From contig JADKBL010000033.1 of assembly GCA_016718875.1 (NCBI GenBank), positions 16,765-80,764 on the forward strand: a stretch of DNA of 64,000 nt, written 5' to 3'. The notes beneath the pieces were generated by a model, which saw only the letters and a list, made by a program, of their open reading frames with translations, was not told the DNA's origin and made no database searches. The DNA is from Bacteroidota bacterium. Its GTDB lineage: Bacteria > Bacteroidota > Bacteroidia > Bacteroidales > VadinHA17. The position numbers were made by a program, and so were the translations under genes. Below, in pieces: positions 25,323 through 34,440 of the stretch (position 1 is the first letter of the stretch; each line of letters starts with the position of its first letter).

Positions 25323-26741
25323 TTATACAGACATCAGATCATTTGATTCCAGCAGCTTCTTCATTTTCCTGTTTAAAAGTTCCTTTGGAAAAAACTCTTT
25401 AAAATCATTAAATGTTTCCTTTTCAACACTTATTGCTGAAGAGAGATGTTTATAAGCTTTTTCATTATTTCCGGTATGAAGAAAAAAGGCGGCCAGCAGA
25501 TAATTAATTCCAGGTACATCCCCAGTTACCTTATAGGCAACTTCAAGATACGGAAGTGCCTTAATAGCAAGACCGTCTTTAAGTATAATTCTGCCAAGGT
25601 CAGACCATGTTTCACTAGAATATGCATCAAGTTTCAGGGCTTCACGAAAGCAATGCATTGCTGCTTTCTTCTCTCCGTTCAGTGAGTGTGCTTTACCAAG
25701 GAGATACCAGAATTCAGGATTTTCATCATCAAGACGAACAGCTTTTCTGAAAAAAAGAAGACTATCCTCGATAATACCGCTGTTGAGGGCAATTACACCA
25801 AGTCCGAACCATGGATCCGCAAAATCAGGTGCCAGCTCAATAGCCTCCTGATAATATTTCTTCGCCATCCTGATCTCACCGGTCTTTTCATAACATTCAG
25901 CCAGGTAGGTCATAGCCTCAAAGCTGTCAGGCTCATTTTCAATATATTCATGGTATACAGGTATGGCCTCTGCATATCTCTCAGTGTTACTAAGAATATT
26001 CCCTTTATTAAATAATGCGAAAGTGTTCTGTGAATTTATTGCAAGTGCATAATCATAGGCTTCCATGGCCTTCTCATGCTGGTCGAGCTTATTGTAGATA
26101 ATTCCCAGATTATACCATGCACTATCTGAATATGGTTCTTCCTCAAGGTATCTCAGATAGTAAATAATACTGTTCTCGAAATCCTCTGTTTTTTCATATG
26201 CATAGGCAAGGTCATACAAATGTGCCTTGAATTCAGGTTCAAGTTCTACCAGTCGAAGCATATAAGGAACCATGTGATCATAATAGTTGAGATTCTGAAG
26301 CACAGAAGTAATTGTAAACAGAATATTCTCAACCTCCTCCGAATCGAGGGTAAGAGCATAATCAAACATCTTCTTTGCCCCCTGAATATCGCCCAGAATA
26401 CCAAAAGCAGTCCCTTTTGCAATATATAGCTCATGATTTCCGGGTTCAATACTCTCAAGTTTCTTAAGAAGCCGGAGAGCTTCAACGGCTCGTCCTTTAT
26501 CAAGCAGAACCTTGGCTTTTCTTAGCTGTATAGAAACTGAATTCGGATGCTGTTCGGTTGCAAGGGTTGCTGCTTCAAAGGCTTTGGAGGAATTATTGCT
26601 TTCAATGTAATAATCAATTATAGTCTCAAATTCGATCACATCAAAAAAACAGCGTTCATTGTTTTTTCTCATGCGCTCAAACTTCTGGACTGCATGCTTA
26701 ATCTCCTCTTCGTATGAATACCCGAACTTATCCTCTTCCAT
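25323..26741 (-). CDS. Cytoplasmic TPR-repeat protein
   Basis: The 472-residue protein has no signal peptide. After an acidic start (MEEDKFGYSYEEEIKHAVQKFERMRKN) it consists of about 11-12 tetratricopeptide repeats of 34 residues, recognisable by repeated W/Y-x-x-LG-x and A-x-x-x-[YF]-x-x-A-L patterns, for example SAWYNLGIIYNKLDQHEKAMEAYDYALAI and DPWFGLGVIALNSGIIEDS. Such proteins act as protein-binding scaffolds; the partner is unknown. It is the first gene of a minus-strand unit with the ComA-like gene and aroE, starting 290 bases from the divergent PD40 lipoprotein. Confidence 0.85.
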   Translation of the reverse strand: MEEDKFGYSYEEEIKHAVQKFERMRKNNERCFFDVIEFETIIDYYIESNNSSKAFEAATLATEQHPNSVSIQLRKAKVLLDKGRAVEALRLLKKLESIEPGNHELYIAKGTAFGILGDIQGAKKMFDYALTLDSEEVENILFTITSVLQNLNYYDHMVPYMLRLVELEPEFKAHLYDLAYAYEKTEDFENSIIYYLRYLEEEPYSDSAWYNLGIIYNKLDQHEKAMEAYDYALAINSQNTFALFNKGNILSNTERYAEAIPVYHEYIENEPDSFEAMTYLAECYEKTGEIRMAKKYYQEAIELAPDFADPWFGLGVIALNSGIIEDSLLFFRKAVRLDDENPEFWYLLGKAHSLNGEKKAAMHCFREALKLDAYSSETWSDLGRIILKDGLAIKALPYLEVAYKVTGDVPGINYLLAAFFLHTGNNEKAYKHLSSAISVEKETFNDFKEFFPKELLNRKMKKLLESNDLMSV

Positions 26742-26969
26742 CTCAATGATAAATATCCGTACAAAATTAATACTATTTTAATTATGCCTCACACCCCTGT
26801 TTTTCAGTTATCAACAATTAATATATTTTATAAACCACTAATAATCAACAATATAATAAATATATATAAATATTTCTATTTTTTTCCCATACCAAACGCA
26901 ACCTGTGGACTCAAATAATCATCTTATGGTTATAAAAGACGAGTTAGACAATTAAGAATATAATTACCC

Positions 26970-27021
26970 TAGAATTAACCTAAATTCTACCTTTGAAGAA
27001 CCGGGGCCCTACCCGGTTTTT
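26970..27021 (+). terminator. Tandem hairpins ending in an intrinsic terminator without an upstream gene
   Basis: TAGAATT (26970-26976) pairs with AATTCTA (26983-26989), and AACCGGG (26999-27005) pairs with CCCGGTT (27012-27018), followed by T-run 27017-27021. The orientation fits the plus strand. The neighbouring genes diverge from this gap, so nothing known is being terminated. A small RNA ending here is the likely explanation. Confidence 0.6.
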
Positions 27022-27035
27022 CATTTTATAATTGG

Positions 27036-27043
27036 TATATTTG
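27036..27043 (+). promoter_or_regulatory. -7 box TATATTTG of the PD40 lipoprotein gene
   Basis: TATATTTG is a full TAnnTTTG match 28 bases before ATG 27071. A T-rich -33 region overlaps the preceding terminator. A purine-rich ribosome-binding site (AAAGGA, 27058-27063) follows. Confidence 0.55.
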
Positions 27044-27070
27044 CAAAGATGCTTCCTTAAAGGAATGAAT

Positions 27071-28075
27071 ATGAAAGAATCATTGCAATACAAATTAATT
27101 CTACTTATCTGTTGCGTCGGCATCACAGCCTTTTATCACTCTTGCAAAAAAGATGAGAATCCCATTAAATTCCCCTATGGGACATATCCTGACTCCATTG
27201 TAAATCTAACGGGACTCAATTCAGCCTTTGATGATTACAATACAAATATTTACCAGATCACAGGAGGGATTGACCTGATTTTTTCAAGCAACAGAAAGAG
27301 TTCGGGAGGTCAATTCGATATTGAACAGGGTATTATTAAATATCAATTTGATCAGACAACAGGTGAATTTAATTTATCCTCTGAAATTACTAATAACAGT
27401 TTCACAAGTAAGCTTATAGCCCAGGCAGTAACACCTCGTGATGATCTTGGGCCCTATCGGTTTTTCAGTACTGCTGACGGATTTGAGTATCTGATTTTAT
27501 CCTCGGTTAATGATAATGGCAATCTTGACTTTTATTTTCTGAAAAATCAGCCAGCATACGGAAGCAATGTTCCAGCCATAAGCGGCCCCAATCCTGTAAA
27601 TATCTTTAATTCAAGTTCTGACGATGCCTATATTTGTTTTGATTCAAACATGGACACAGCCTATTTTTCGTCGAACAGAGGAGGTAATTTCGATATTTTC
27701 CGTGACAGCTTACCTATTGATGCACCTTTAAGCAGCTGGTTTGAAAAGAATCCTCGAATCTCCTCAAAACCTGACAGCATAAACAGCACTGAGGATGATA
27801 AATGCCCATATATTCACCGGAATGTAATGGTTTTTGCATCAAACAGGCTGGGTGGGCTTGGCGGTTATGATCTCTATTATTCGGTATTTAAACGCGGAAA
27901 ATGGAACTCTCCGGTTAATTTTGGCCCCAGGATAAATACATCCTCAGATGAATACAGACCAATACTTGGCTCTGAACAGGATTTCACCAACTCCTATATG
28001 ATTTTCTCCTCCAACAGGTCTGGGGGAAAAGGTGGTTTTGATCTCTATTTTATTGGTTTGGAACTTCCGGATTAG
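27071..28075 (+). CDS. PD40 (WD40-like) repeat lipoprotein
   Basis: The protein of about 334 residues begins with a lipoprotein signal (LILLICCVGITAFYHSC, lipid cysteine at residue 25). Four WD40-like PD40 blades are visible, each with an SNR-type signature: IFSSNRKSSGGQFDI, YFSSNRGGNFDIF, VFASNRLGGLGGYDLYYS and IFSSNRSGGKGGFDLYF. This places it as a beta-propeller on the periplasmic or outer membrane side, of the kind often linked to OmpA/TolB-like proteins in Bacteroidota. I chose ATG 27071 because AAAGGA lies 8 bases upstream; earlier in-frame starts (TTG 27032, ATG 27065) overlap the promoter or lack spacing. Its 3' end overlaps folD by 26 bases on the opposite strand. Confidence 0.75.
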   Translation: MKESLQYKLILLICCVGITAFYHSCKKDENPIKFPYGTYPDSIVNLTGLNSAFDDYNTNIYQITGGIDLIFSSNRKSSGGQFDIEQGIIKYQFDQTTGEFNLSSEITNNSFTSKLIAQAVTPRDDLGPYRFFSTADGFEYLILSSVNDNGNLDFYFLKNQPAYGSNVPAISGPNPVNIFNSSSDDAYICFDSNMDTAYFSSNRGGNFDIFRDSLPIDAPLSSWFEKNPRISSKPDSINSTEDDKCPYIHRNVMVFASNRLGGLGGYDLYYSVFKRGKWNSPVNFGPRINTSSDEYRPILGSEQDFTNSYMIFSSNRSGGKGGFDLYFIGLELPD

Positions 28076-28937
28076 AGAGGACAGCCATTAGAGTATTCCT
28101 TAAAAGAGACACTCTTGTCATCGGGCCAACACCTCCTGGAACAGGCGTAATGTATGCACACTTTGGCGCAACTCTTTCAAAATCAACATCTCCCGCAAGC
28201 CTGAATCCTGATTTTGTTACATTGCTTTCAATACGTGTTGTTCCTACGTCAATAACCACGGCACCCGCTTTTACCATTTCTTCAGTAACAAAACCCGGAG
28301 ACCCGAGTGCTGCTATAATAATATCAGATGCTTGCACTATCTCCTTAATATTCTTTGTTCTGCTGTGAACAAGAGTGACAGTTGCATCCATTCCTTTTTG
28401 TGACAATAATATACTTACGGGTCTTCCAACTATATTACTCCTTCCAATAACCACACAGCTTTTTCCGGAAGTCTGAATATTATATCTTTTAATAAGCTCA
28501 ACGATACCAAATGGTGTTGCAGGAAGATAACCAGGAAGCCCGATCATCATTCTTCCGATGTTTACAGGATGAAAGCCATCAGCATCCTTGGCAGGGTCGA
28601 TTGATTCAATCACCCTGTATTCTGAAATGTGTGAAGGCAGCGGCAATTGTACAATAAAGCCGTCAACATCCTTATCCTCATTCAGTTCTTTAATTCTTGC
28701 AAGGAGAAAAGCCTCACTAATTGTATTATCATATCGAAGAAGAGTAGACTTGAAACCAACTTCATGGCAATCTTTTACTTTATTGGCCACATAAGTTTCA
28801 CTTGATCCATCATTGCCAACAAGTATTGCAGCAAGATGCGGTACCTTGTGGCCTGATGATTTAAGACCCTGAACCTCCCGGGCTATTTCCAGCTTAATTT
28901 CGGAAGCAACCTTTTTGCCATCGATAAGAGTATACAT
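28050..28937 (-). CDS. folD: Bifunctional methylenetetrahydrofolate dehydrogenase/cyclohydrolase
   Basis: FolD interconverts 5,10-methylene-, methenyl- and 10-formyl-tetrahydrofolate in the cytoplasm. The 295-residue protein carries LAAILVGNDGSSETYVANKVKDC with the catalytic tyrosine-lysine pair, DVDGFIVQLPLPSHI, the NADP-site CVVIGRSNIVGRPVSILL, and the C-terminal ITPVPGGVGPMTRVSLL. It is encoded 7 bases downstream of ffh on the minus strand. Confidence 0.96.
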   Translation of the reverse strand: MYTLIDGKKVASEIKLEIAREVQGLKSSGHKVPHLAAILVGNDGSSETYVANKVKDCHEVGFKSTLLRYDNTISEAFLLARIKELNEDKDVDGFIVQLPLPSHISEYRVIESIDPAKDADGFHPVNIGRMMIGLPGYLPATPFGIVELIKRYNIQTSGKSCVVIGRSNIVGRPVSILLSQKGMDATVTLVHSRTKNIKEIVQASDIIIAALGSPGFVTEEMVKAGAVVIDVGTTRIESNVTKSGFRLAGDVDFERVAPKCAYITPVPGGVGPMTRVSLLRNTLMAVLSNPEVPNQ

Positions 28938-28944
28938 AACAGTA

Positions 28945-30264
28945 TTATTTTCTTCCCATTAGCCTAGCAACATTTCCACCCTTCGTCATCATCTTCATCA
29001 TGCGTCGTGTCTCATCAAACTGCTTCAGGAGCTTATTTACCTCCTGAACAGATGTTCCGCTCCCCATTGCAATACGCTTCCTCCTGCTTCCGTTAAGCAC
29101 AACAGGGTTAGTTCTTTCCTCTGGAGTCATGCTCCTGATAATAGCTTCAATGCCTTTGAACGCATTATCGTCAATATCAAGATCTTTAACTGCCTTTCCC
29201 ACTCCCGGAATCATTGACATAAGTTCCTTTACATTTCCCATTTTCTTGATCTGCTGAATCTGGTTGATGAAATCGTCAAAATCGAACTGGTCTTTTGCAA
29301 TTTTTTTCTGGAGCTTTCTCGCCTCTTCTGCATCATACTGTTCCTGAGCCTTTTCAACGAGTGAAACAATATCTCCCATCCCCAGTATCCTGTCGGCCAT
29401 CCTGGCTGGATAAAAGATATCAATAGCGTCCATCTTTTCACCAGAGCTGACAAACTTGATAGGTTTATTTACAACAGATTTGATCGAAAGTGCAGCTCCT
29501 CCCCTTGTATCACCGTCAAGTTTTGTAAGTACAACACCATCAAAATCAAGCCTTTCATTGAATTCCTTTGCAGTGTTTACAGCGTCCTGACCTGTCATTG
29601 AGTCGACAACAAAAAGAATTTCATGCGGATTAATTGCATGTTTAACAGCTGATATTTCATTCATCATCTGTTCGTCAATAGCCAATCGTCCTGCTGTATC
29701 GATTATTATAAGATCATGTCCGTTCTTTTTAGCTTCCCTGACAGCATTACGTGCAATCTGGACCGGATCCATGTTTCCCGGCTCTGTATAAACAGGTACA
29801 TCAACCTGTGTTCCTATGATCTTAAGCTGTTCAATAGCAGCAGGCCGGTAAACATCACATGCTACAAGCAGAGGGTTCTTACTTCTTTTTGTTTTAACCC
29901 ATTTTGCAAGTTTTCCGCTGAAAGTTGTTTTACCTGAACCCTGAAGACCAGCAATCAGGATAACAGACGGATTGATCTTAATATTGATATCCGTTTTATC
30001 GCCACCCATCAGATCTGCAAGTTCATCATGAACTATCTTGATCATCATCTGTGACGGATTCACAGACTTTACAACCTCCTGACCGATAGCTTTCTGCTTA
30101 ACGGTATCTGTAAACTGTTTTGCTATCTTGAAATTAACGTCTGCATCAAGAAGTGCTCTACGAACCTCCTTAAGTGTTTCAGCGATATTTATCTCAGTAA
30201 TCCTTCCCTGACCTTTAAGAATCTTAAAGGACTTCTCCAGCCGTTCACTTAAATTCTCAAACAT
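28945..30264 (-). CDS. ffh: Signal recognition particle protein (Ffh/SRP54)
   Basis: Ffh binds SRP RNA and signal sequences of nascent inner-membrane proteins and docks with FtsY. The 439-residue protein has the N domain, the G domain with P-loop GLQGSGKTTFSGKLA, DTAGRLAIDEQMM, TKLDGDTRGGAAL, and the methionine-rich M domain ending KMMTKGGNVARLMGRK. The length is normal. It lies between argS and folD. Confidence 0.97.
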   Translation of the reverse strand: MFENLSERLEKSFKILKGQGRITEINIAETLKEVRRALLDADVNFKIAKQFTDTVKQKAIGQEVVKSVNPSQMMIKIVHDELADLMGGDKTDINIKINPSVILIAGLQGSGKTTFSGKLAKWVKTKRSKNPLLVACDVYRPAAIEQLKIIGTQVDVPVYTEPGNMDPVQIARNAVREAKKNGHDLIIIDTAGRLAIDEQMMNEISAVKHAINPHEILFVVDSMTGQDAVNTAKEFNERLDFDGVVLTKLDGDTRGGAALSIKSVVNKPIKFVSSGEKMDAIDIFYPARMADRILGMGDIVSLVEKAQEQYDAEEARKLQKKIAKDQFDFDDFINQIQQIKKMGNVKELMSMIPGVGKAVKDLDIDDNAFKGIEAIIRSMTPEERTNPVVLNGSRRKRIAMGSGTSVQEVNKLLKQFDETRRMMKMMTKGGNVARLMGRK

Positions 30265-30354
30265 ACTTTCGTTATATAGTATTTATAATTAACTAGTTGC
30301 AAGTTACAGATCCGGAACAAAAAGGTAACTTATTTCTTCCGTTTGCAGTCATAC

Positions 30355-32142
30355 CTACATCCTTTCAGGCATCTCTATTCCAAGCATCCACATACCTTTG
30401 AAAAGGATTTCTCCTGTTACCCTTGAGATTGCAAGTCGCAAATTACGAACCCTTTCCTCAGTCTCGCCAAGAATTGAAAAATCATGATAAAACTGGTTAT
30501 ATTCTCTTGCAAGTTCATAGCAGTAGTTAGCAACAAGAGCCGGAGAATAACCTTCGGCAGCAGCAGTCATTGCTTCAGGGAACTTACTGAAAATCCTTAT
30601 AAGTCCGATTTCTTTTTCCCCTGGATGCATCCCTTGGAGAAGAGATAAATTTTCATTTATTTCAGATTGTTCAGCCTTCCTGAAAACAGATTTGATCCGC
30701 GCATAAGTATATTGAATAAATGGGCCCGTATTGCCATTAAAATCAATCGATTCAGTGGGATTGAAGGTCATGTTCTTTTTAGGATCAACTTTTAAAATGA
30801 AGTATTTTAAAGCTCCCAGACCAATTTTCCTGAATATCTCATTTTTCTCTTCTGGTGTGAAATCAGCAAGCTTTCCAAGCTCAAGAGATACCTCCCTTGC
30901 AGTTTCAATCATTTCTGAGATAAGATCATCAGCATCAACTACAATGCCTTCACGCGATTTCATTTTGCCTTCGGGTAATTCTACCATACCATATGAAAAA
31001 TGGAAGAGCCCATCACTCCATTGGTAGCCCATCTTTTTCAGCAAAGCCTTCAATACATGAAAATGGTAATTCTGTTCATTTCCGACAACATATATGTTCC
31101 TGTCAAAGCGATATTCATTATAACGGTCAACAGCTGTTCCCAAATCCTGGGTCATATAAACTGCAGTACCATCTGACCTTAGGAGAAGTTTCTGATCAAG
31201 CCCTTCATCAGTCATATCAGCCCAGATTGAAGTATCTTCTTTCTGATAAAGGATATTCTTATTGAGAGCATCCTGTACTATTTTCTTACCATGCTTATAT
31301 GTTTCTGATTCATAGTAGATTTTATCAAAATCCACTCCCAGTTTATTATATGTTTCATCAAAACCTGCATAAACCCATGAATTCATCTTCTTCCACAGAT
31401 CAACAACTTCCCTGTCTCCGGCTTCCCATTTGAGAAGCATTTCCCTGGCTTCTTTCATCATGGGAGCTGAATTCCTGGCATCGTTTTCTTCCATACCTGA
31501 ATTCAGAAGGCTTTCGATCTGAACCTTGCACTCCTTTTCGAAAAGAACATAATATTTTCCAACAAGGTGATCACCTTTCATCCGACTCGTCTCCGGTGTT
31601 TCACCGTTTCCGAACTTTTGCCAGGCAAGCATAGATTTGCATATGTGAATACCTCTGTCATTGACAATATTGGTTTTTATAACATTATGCCCGCAACTTG
31701 CCAGTATCCTGTATATTGAAAATCCAAGCAGGTTATTGCGGATATGTCCAAGATGAAGAGGCTTGTTTGTATTAGGGGAAGAGTACTCAACTAGTATTGT
31801 TCCCGGTACCGGAACTCTGCATTTGTCAATCAAATCATCGGCAGAAGCCGTATTTATGAAATAATCCAGCCACCAACTGCCAGATACCTCCAGGTTCAGA
31901 AATCCCTTAATTACATTGAATTTCGATATAGCTTCAAAATTCTTAATAAGATACTCTCCTATTGATTCTCCGGTCTTTTCCGGTGTATTTTTTGAAAATC
32001 TGAGTAGAGGAAAAACTACAAGCGTAAAATCTCCCCTGAAATCTTTTTTTGTTTCCTGTACCTGTATCAATTCATCTGATACATCACTATTATACAGAAC
32101 CTTAACAGCTTCCCTTATTTTGTCCCTGAGGATTACTTCCAT
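30355..32142 (-). CDS. argS: Arginine--tRNA ligase
   Basis: ArgS charges tRNA-Arg. The protein of 595 residues has the N-terminal arginyl-synthetase additional domain, the HIGH-type motif in SSPNTNKPLHLGHIRNN, a KMSKS-loop equivalent KMKSREG as in other ArgS, and the C-terminal anticodon-binding DALR domain ending MWMLGIEMPERM. I use ATG 32142 (MEVILRDKIREAV); an upstream in-frame TTG at 32169 would start inside the promoter. Confidence 0.95.
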   Translation of the reverse strand: MEVILRDKIREAVKVLYNSDVSDELIQVQETKKDFRGDFTLVVFPLLRFSKNTPEKTGESIGEYLIKNFEAISKFNVIKGFLNLEVSGSWWLDYFINTASADDLIDKCRVPVPGTILVEYSSPNTNKPLHLGHIRNNLLGFSIYRILASCGHNVIKTNIVNDRGIHICKSMLAWQKFGNGETPETSRMKGDHLVGKYYVLFEKECKVQIESLLNSGMEENDARNSAPMMKEAREMLLKWEAGDREVVDLWKKMNSWVYAGFDETYNKLGVDFDKIYYESETYKHGKKIVQDALNKNILYQKEDTSIWADMTDEGLDQKLLLRSDGTAVYMTQDLGTAVDRYNEYRFDRNIYVVGNEQNYHFHVLKALLKKMGYQWSDGLFHFSYGMVELPEGKMKSREGIVVDADDLISEMIETAREVSLELGKLADFTPEEKNEIFRKIGLGALKYFILKVDPKKNMTFNPTESIDFNGNTGPFIQYTYARIKSVFRKAEQSEINENLSLLQGMHPGEKEIGLIRIFSKFPEAMTAAAEGYSPALVANYCYELAREYNQFYHDFSILGETEERVRNLRLAISRVTGEILFKGMWMLGIEMPERM

Positions 32143-32166
32143 TTTTCGTTTTAAAAATTCAGGCTC

Positions 32167-32198
32167 CAAAGATAATATTTTAAACTATTGATATACAA
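32167..32198 (-). promoter_or_regulatory. argS promoter (TTG-N21-TATCTTTG)
   Basis: On the minus strand TTG (32196-32198) and TATCTTTG (32167-32174) are spaced by 21 bases, a full Bacteroidota match. The predicted start near 32160 excludes the TTG 32169 start and supports ATG 32142. Confidence 0.6.
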
Positions 32199-32303
32199 GA
32201 AAAATACTCAAAATGGGAAGAGAAAGATGAGCCAATATCACCGGACTTATGTCAATTGATCAAAATATTTGACCACTGACATATTCTTTTTGATAAAGGG
32301 AAC

Positions 32304-32333
32304 TTTGATAATTAAAAAGTTGATTTACTTTTA
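32304..32333 (+). promoter_or_regulatory. Probable siaC promoter
   Basis: TTTG (32304-32307) and TACTTTTA (32326-32333; one mismatch to TAnnTTTG) are spaced by 18 bases. They lie about 50 bases before the GTG start. Confidence 0.4.
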
Positions 32334-32381
32334 AAGTGTCATTTCCGGGAATCTTATCCTGGAAATTAAAGTTGAACAAAG

Positions 32382-32837
32382 GTGGGATTGAAGAATTTAT
32401 TTATAGAACCAACTGCAAAGACACCCCAGATAGATCTGAATTGTGTGAACGGGGAACTTATTCTGTCAGGAAGATCCATTCCTGAAAACGCATTAGATCT
32501 TTACGATAATGTACTGAAATGGGTTCATGAGTATATTGCTGATCCCAGGCAAATAACAAATCTCAGGCTCAATCTCGAGTATTTCAACACTTCATCATCA
32601 ATATGGCTGGCTAAAATTGTAAAAGCTCTTAGTACTATTAAAAACAGCGACTATACTGTTATGATTCATCTCTACTTCAATATTGATGAATTCAATAATA
32701 TGGACTCAGAAGATATCAGAGATGCTCTTAGCCCTATCGTTGATATTATCGGTGCACCTTTAATAAGTATTGGTATCAAGATTTATGGAACTGATCCAAA
32801 CGGGCAGATCCTTAAAGAATCAATGGTCCTGATCTGA
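32382..32837 (+). CDS. SiaC-family regulatory phosphoprotein (DUF1987)
   Basis: SiaC-type proteins are small regulators whose phosphorylation on a conserved threonine is controlled by a partner kinase/phosphatase pair; in Pseudomonas aeruginosa they govern a diguanylate cyclase and aggregation. The 151-residue protein keeps the family phrases ELILSGRSIPENALDLYD and LNLEYFNTSSSIWLAKIV, which contains the candidate phospho-threonine (Thr70 from the GTG). No ATG is available, so the start is GTG 32382 or TTG 32388. No SiaA, SiaB or GGDEF gene lies in this window. The gene has its own probable promoter. Confidence 0.8.
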   Translation: MGLKNLFIEPTAKTPQIDLNCVNGELILSGRSIPENALDLYDNVLKWVHEYIADPRQITNLRLNLEYFNTSSSIWLAKIVKALSTIKNSDYTVMIHLYFNIDEFNNMDSEDIRDALSPIVDIIGAPLISIGIKIYGTDPNGQILKESMVLI

Positions 32838-32922
32838 TTCATTCATATCAACTATTCCTTTTTCTGTATTCTTTCTTCAATTTTTTGGCATAACTTTATT
32901 ACGCCAAATCATTTATCCTGTC

Positions 32923-34431
32923 ATGAAAAGAGGGATTACAGTATTGCTTTTTATTATACTTATCATGGAAACAAATGCTCAAAACAAACAGGTTGACAGG
33001 CAGCCTGTTGCTGCCGGGAGATTCTATTCAGCCGGTCAAGATGCTCTTTTAAAGGATATTTCAAAGCTATTTGAAGAGTGTAAAAAAAGTGATCATAAAC
33101 TTGATGTCAGAGCTATTGTTTCCCCTCATGCCGGCTATGTATTTTCCGGAAAAATTGCAGCCGCTGCATTTTCCTCAGTTACCAGGGAAAAGAAGATCAG
33201 AAATGTATTTATTATAGCATCCAGTCATGTTATGGCTTTCGATGGGGCATCGGTTTATAATACAGGTGATTATATAACCCCGCTTGGCAAAATACATGTC
33301 AACTTCGAGATTGCAGAGAAACTGAAAAATGAAAGTAGTGTTTTTAATTTCCCAACAACAGCTCACCTTAAGGAACACAGCATTGAGGTCCAGATACCCT
33401 TAATTCAGTACTATTTCAAAAGCAGACCATCTATTGTACCTGTGATTATAGGTACAACAAATGATGCAACGATTAAAAAAATAGCTGAAGCTCTCAGGCC
33501 ATGGTTCACAGATGAAAATCTATTTGTTATCAGCAGCGACTTTTCACATTATCCAGGGTATAGTGATGCAATCAGCGCTGACAATGCTACAGCAACAGGA
33601 CTCATTTCTGGAGATCCTCAGATCTTTCTGAAATCAATAAAAAACAATTCTTCCAAAAAGATTGACGGTCTTGTTACAAGTATGTGCGGCTGGACATCAG
33701 GACTTACACTTCTGTACCTTTCAGAACCAGATAATACACTTACCTATAAAATTCTGGATTACATGAATTCAGGTGATTCTGAATATGGTGATAAAGACAG
33801 GGTTGTTGGGTACACTGCCATAGCAGTTTATGGGACGGCTACAAAAAAAATTAACAGAAAAGAAGAATCTGGCAGTATCTCCTTCAGCGAATCTGAAAAA
33901 ATGCAATTATTTGAAATTGTAAGAAAAAGCATCAGTTCAAAATTAAATTATGGAAACATTTTTAAACCTGACACTAAGGGAATGTCAGACAATCTGAAAA
34001 AGAATTACGGAGCTTTCGTTACCTTAAAGATAAACGGGAATCTGAGGGGTTGCATAGGCAGATTTATCTCAGACGATCCACTTTATGAAGTTGTAAAGGC
34101 ATCTGCTATATCATCAGCCTTCGAAGATCCTAGGTTCCCTCCTCTTACCGGTGATGAATATAAAAAAGCTTCCATTGAAATAACTGTACTTGGACCATTA
34201 CAAAGGATAACAGATCCTGAAGAAATTGTTCTAGGCAAACATGGCATTTATATCAAAAAAGATTTCCGGTCAGGAACAATGCTGCCACAGGTTGCGATTG
34301 AACAGGGATGGACTGTTGAACAATTTCTGGGATATACTTCAAGGGATAAGGCCGGAATAGGATGGGACGGATGGAAATCTGCAGAACTATTTGTATATGA
34401 AGGCGTTGTCCTTGAAGAAAATGACAAATAG
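32923..34431 (+). CDS. MEMO1-AMMECR1 fusion protein (AmmeMemoRadiSam system proteins B and A)
   Basis: The 502-residue protein joins two families that usually are separate genes. Residues about 26-305 form a MEMO1 domain with the full metal-binding set in place: His69 (VSPHAGYVFSG), His102 (ASSHVMAFDG), Asp206 and His209 (SSDFSHYPGY) and Cys255 (TSMCGWTSG). Residues about 325-498 form an AMMECR1 domain with its signature LRGCIG (374-379), SSAFEDPRFPPL and VAIEQGWTVEQFLGY. The first 20 residues (GITVLLFIILIMETNAQ) look like a signal peptide, so export to the periplasm is predicted. The radical SAM partner lies two genes downstream. The biochemical role of this system is not known; MEMO1 folds like extradiol dioxygenases. 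Confidence 0.88.
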   Translation: MKRGITVLLFIILIMETNAQNKQVDRQPVAAGRFYSAGQDALLKDISKLFEECKKSDHKLDVRAIVSPHAGYVFSGKIAAAAFSSVTREKKIRNVFIIASSHVMAFDGASVYNTGDYITPLGKIHVNFEIAEKLKNESSVFNFPTTAHLKEHSIEVQIPLIQYYFKSRPSIVPVIIGTTNDATIKKIAEALRPWFTDENLFVISSDFSHYPGYSDAISADNATATGLISGDPQIFLKSIKNNSSKKIDGLVTSMCGWTSGLTLLYLSEPDNTLTYKILDYMNSGDSEYGDKDRVVGYTAIAVYGTATKKINRKEESGSISFSESEKMQLFEIVRKSISSKLNYGNIFKPDTKGMSDNLKKNYGAFVTLKINGNLRGCIGRFISDDPLYEVVKASAISSAFEDPRFPPLTGDEYKKASIEITVLGPLQRITDPEEIVLGKHGIYIKKDFRSGTMLPQVAIEQGWTVEQFLGYTSRDKAGIGWDGWKSAELFVYEGVVLEENDK

Positions 34432-34440
34432 TTATGTACC

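Noticed and set aside
26742..27031. Possible replication origin (AT-rich, TTATCAACA once, TGTGG once)
   Set aside because: Only one near-match to a DnaA box; no cluster; not adjacent to dnaA. Described instead as small-RNA candidate region.
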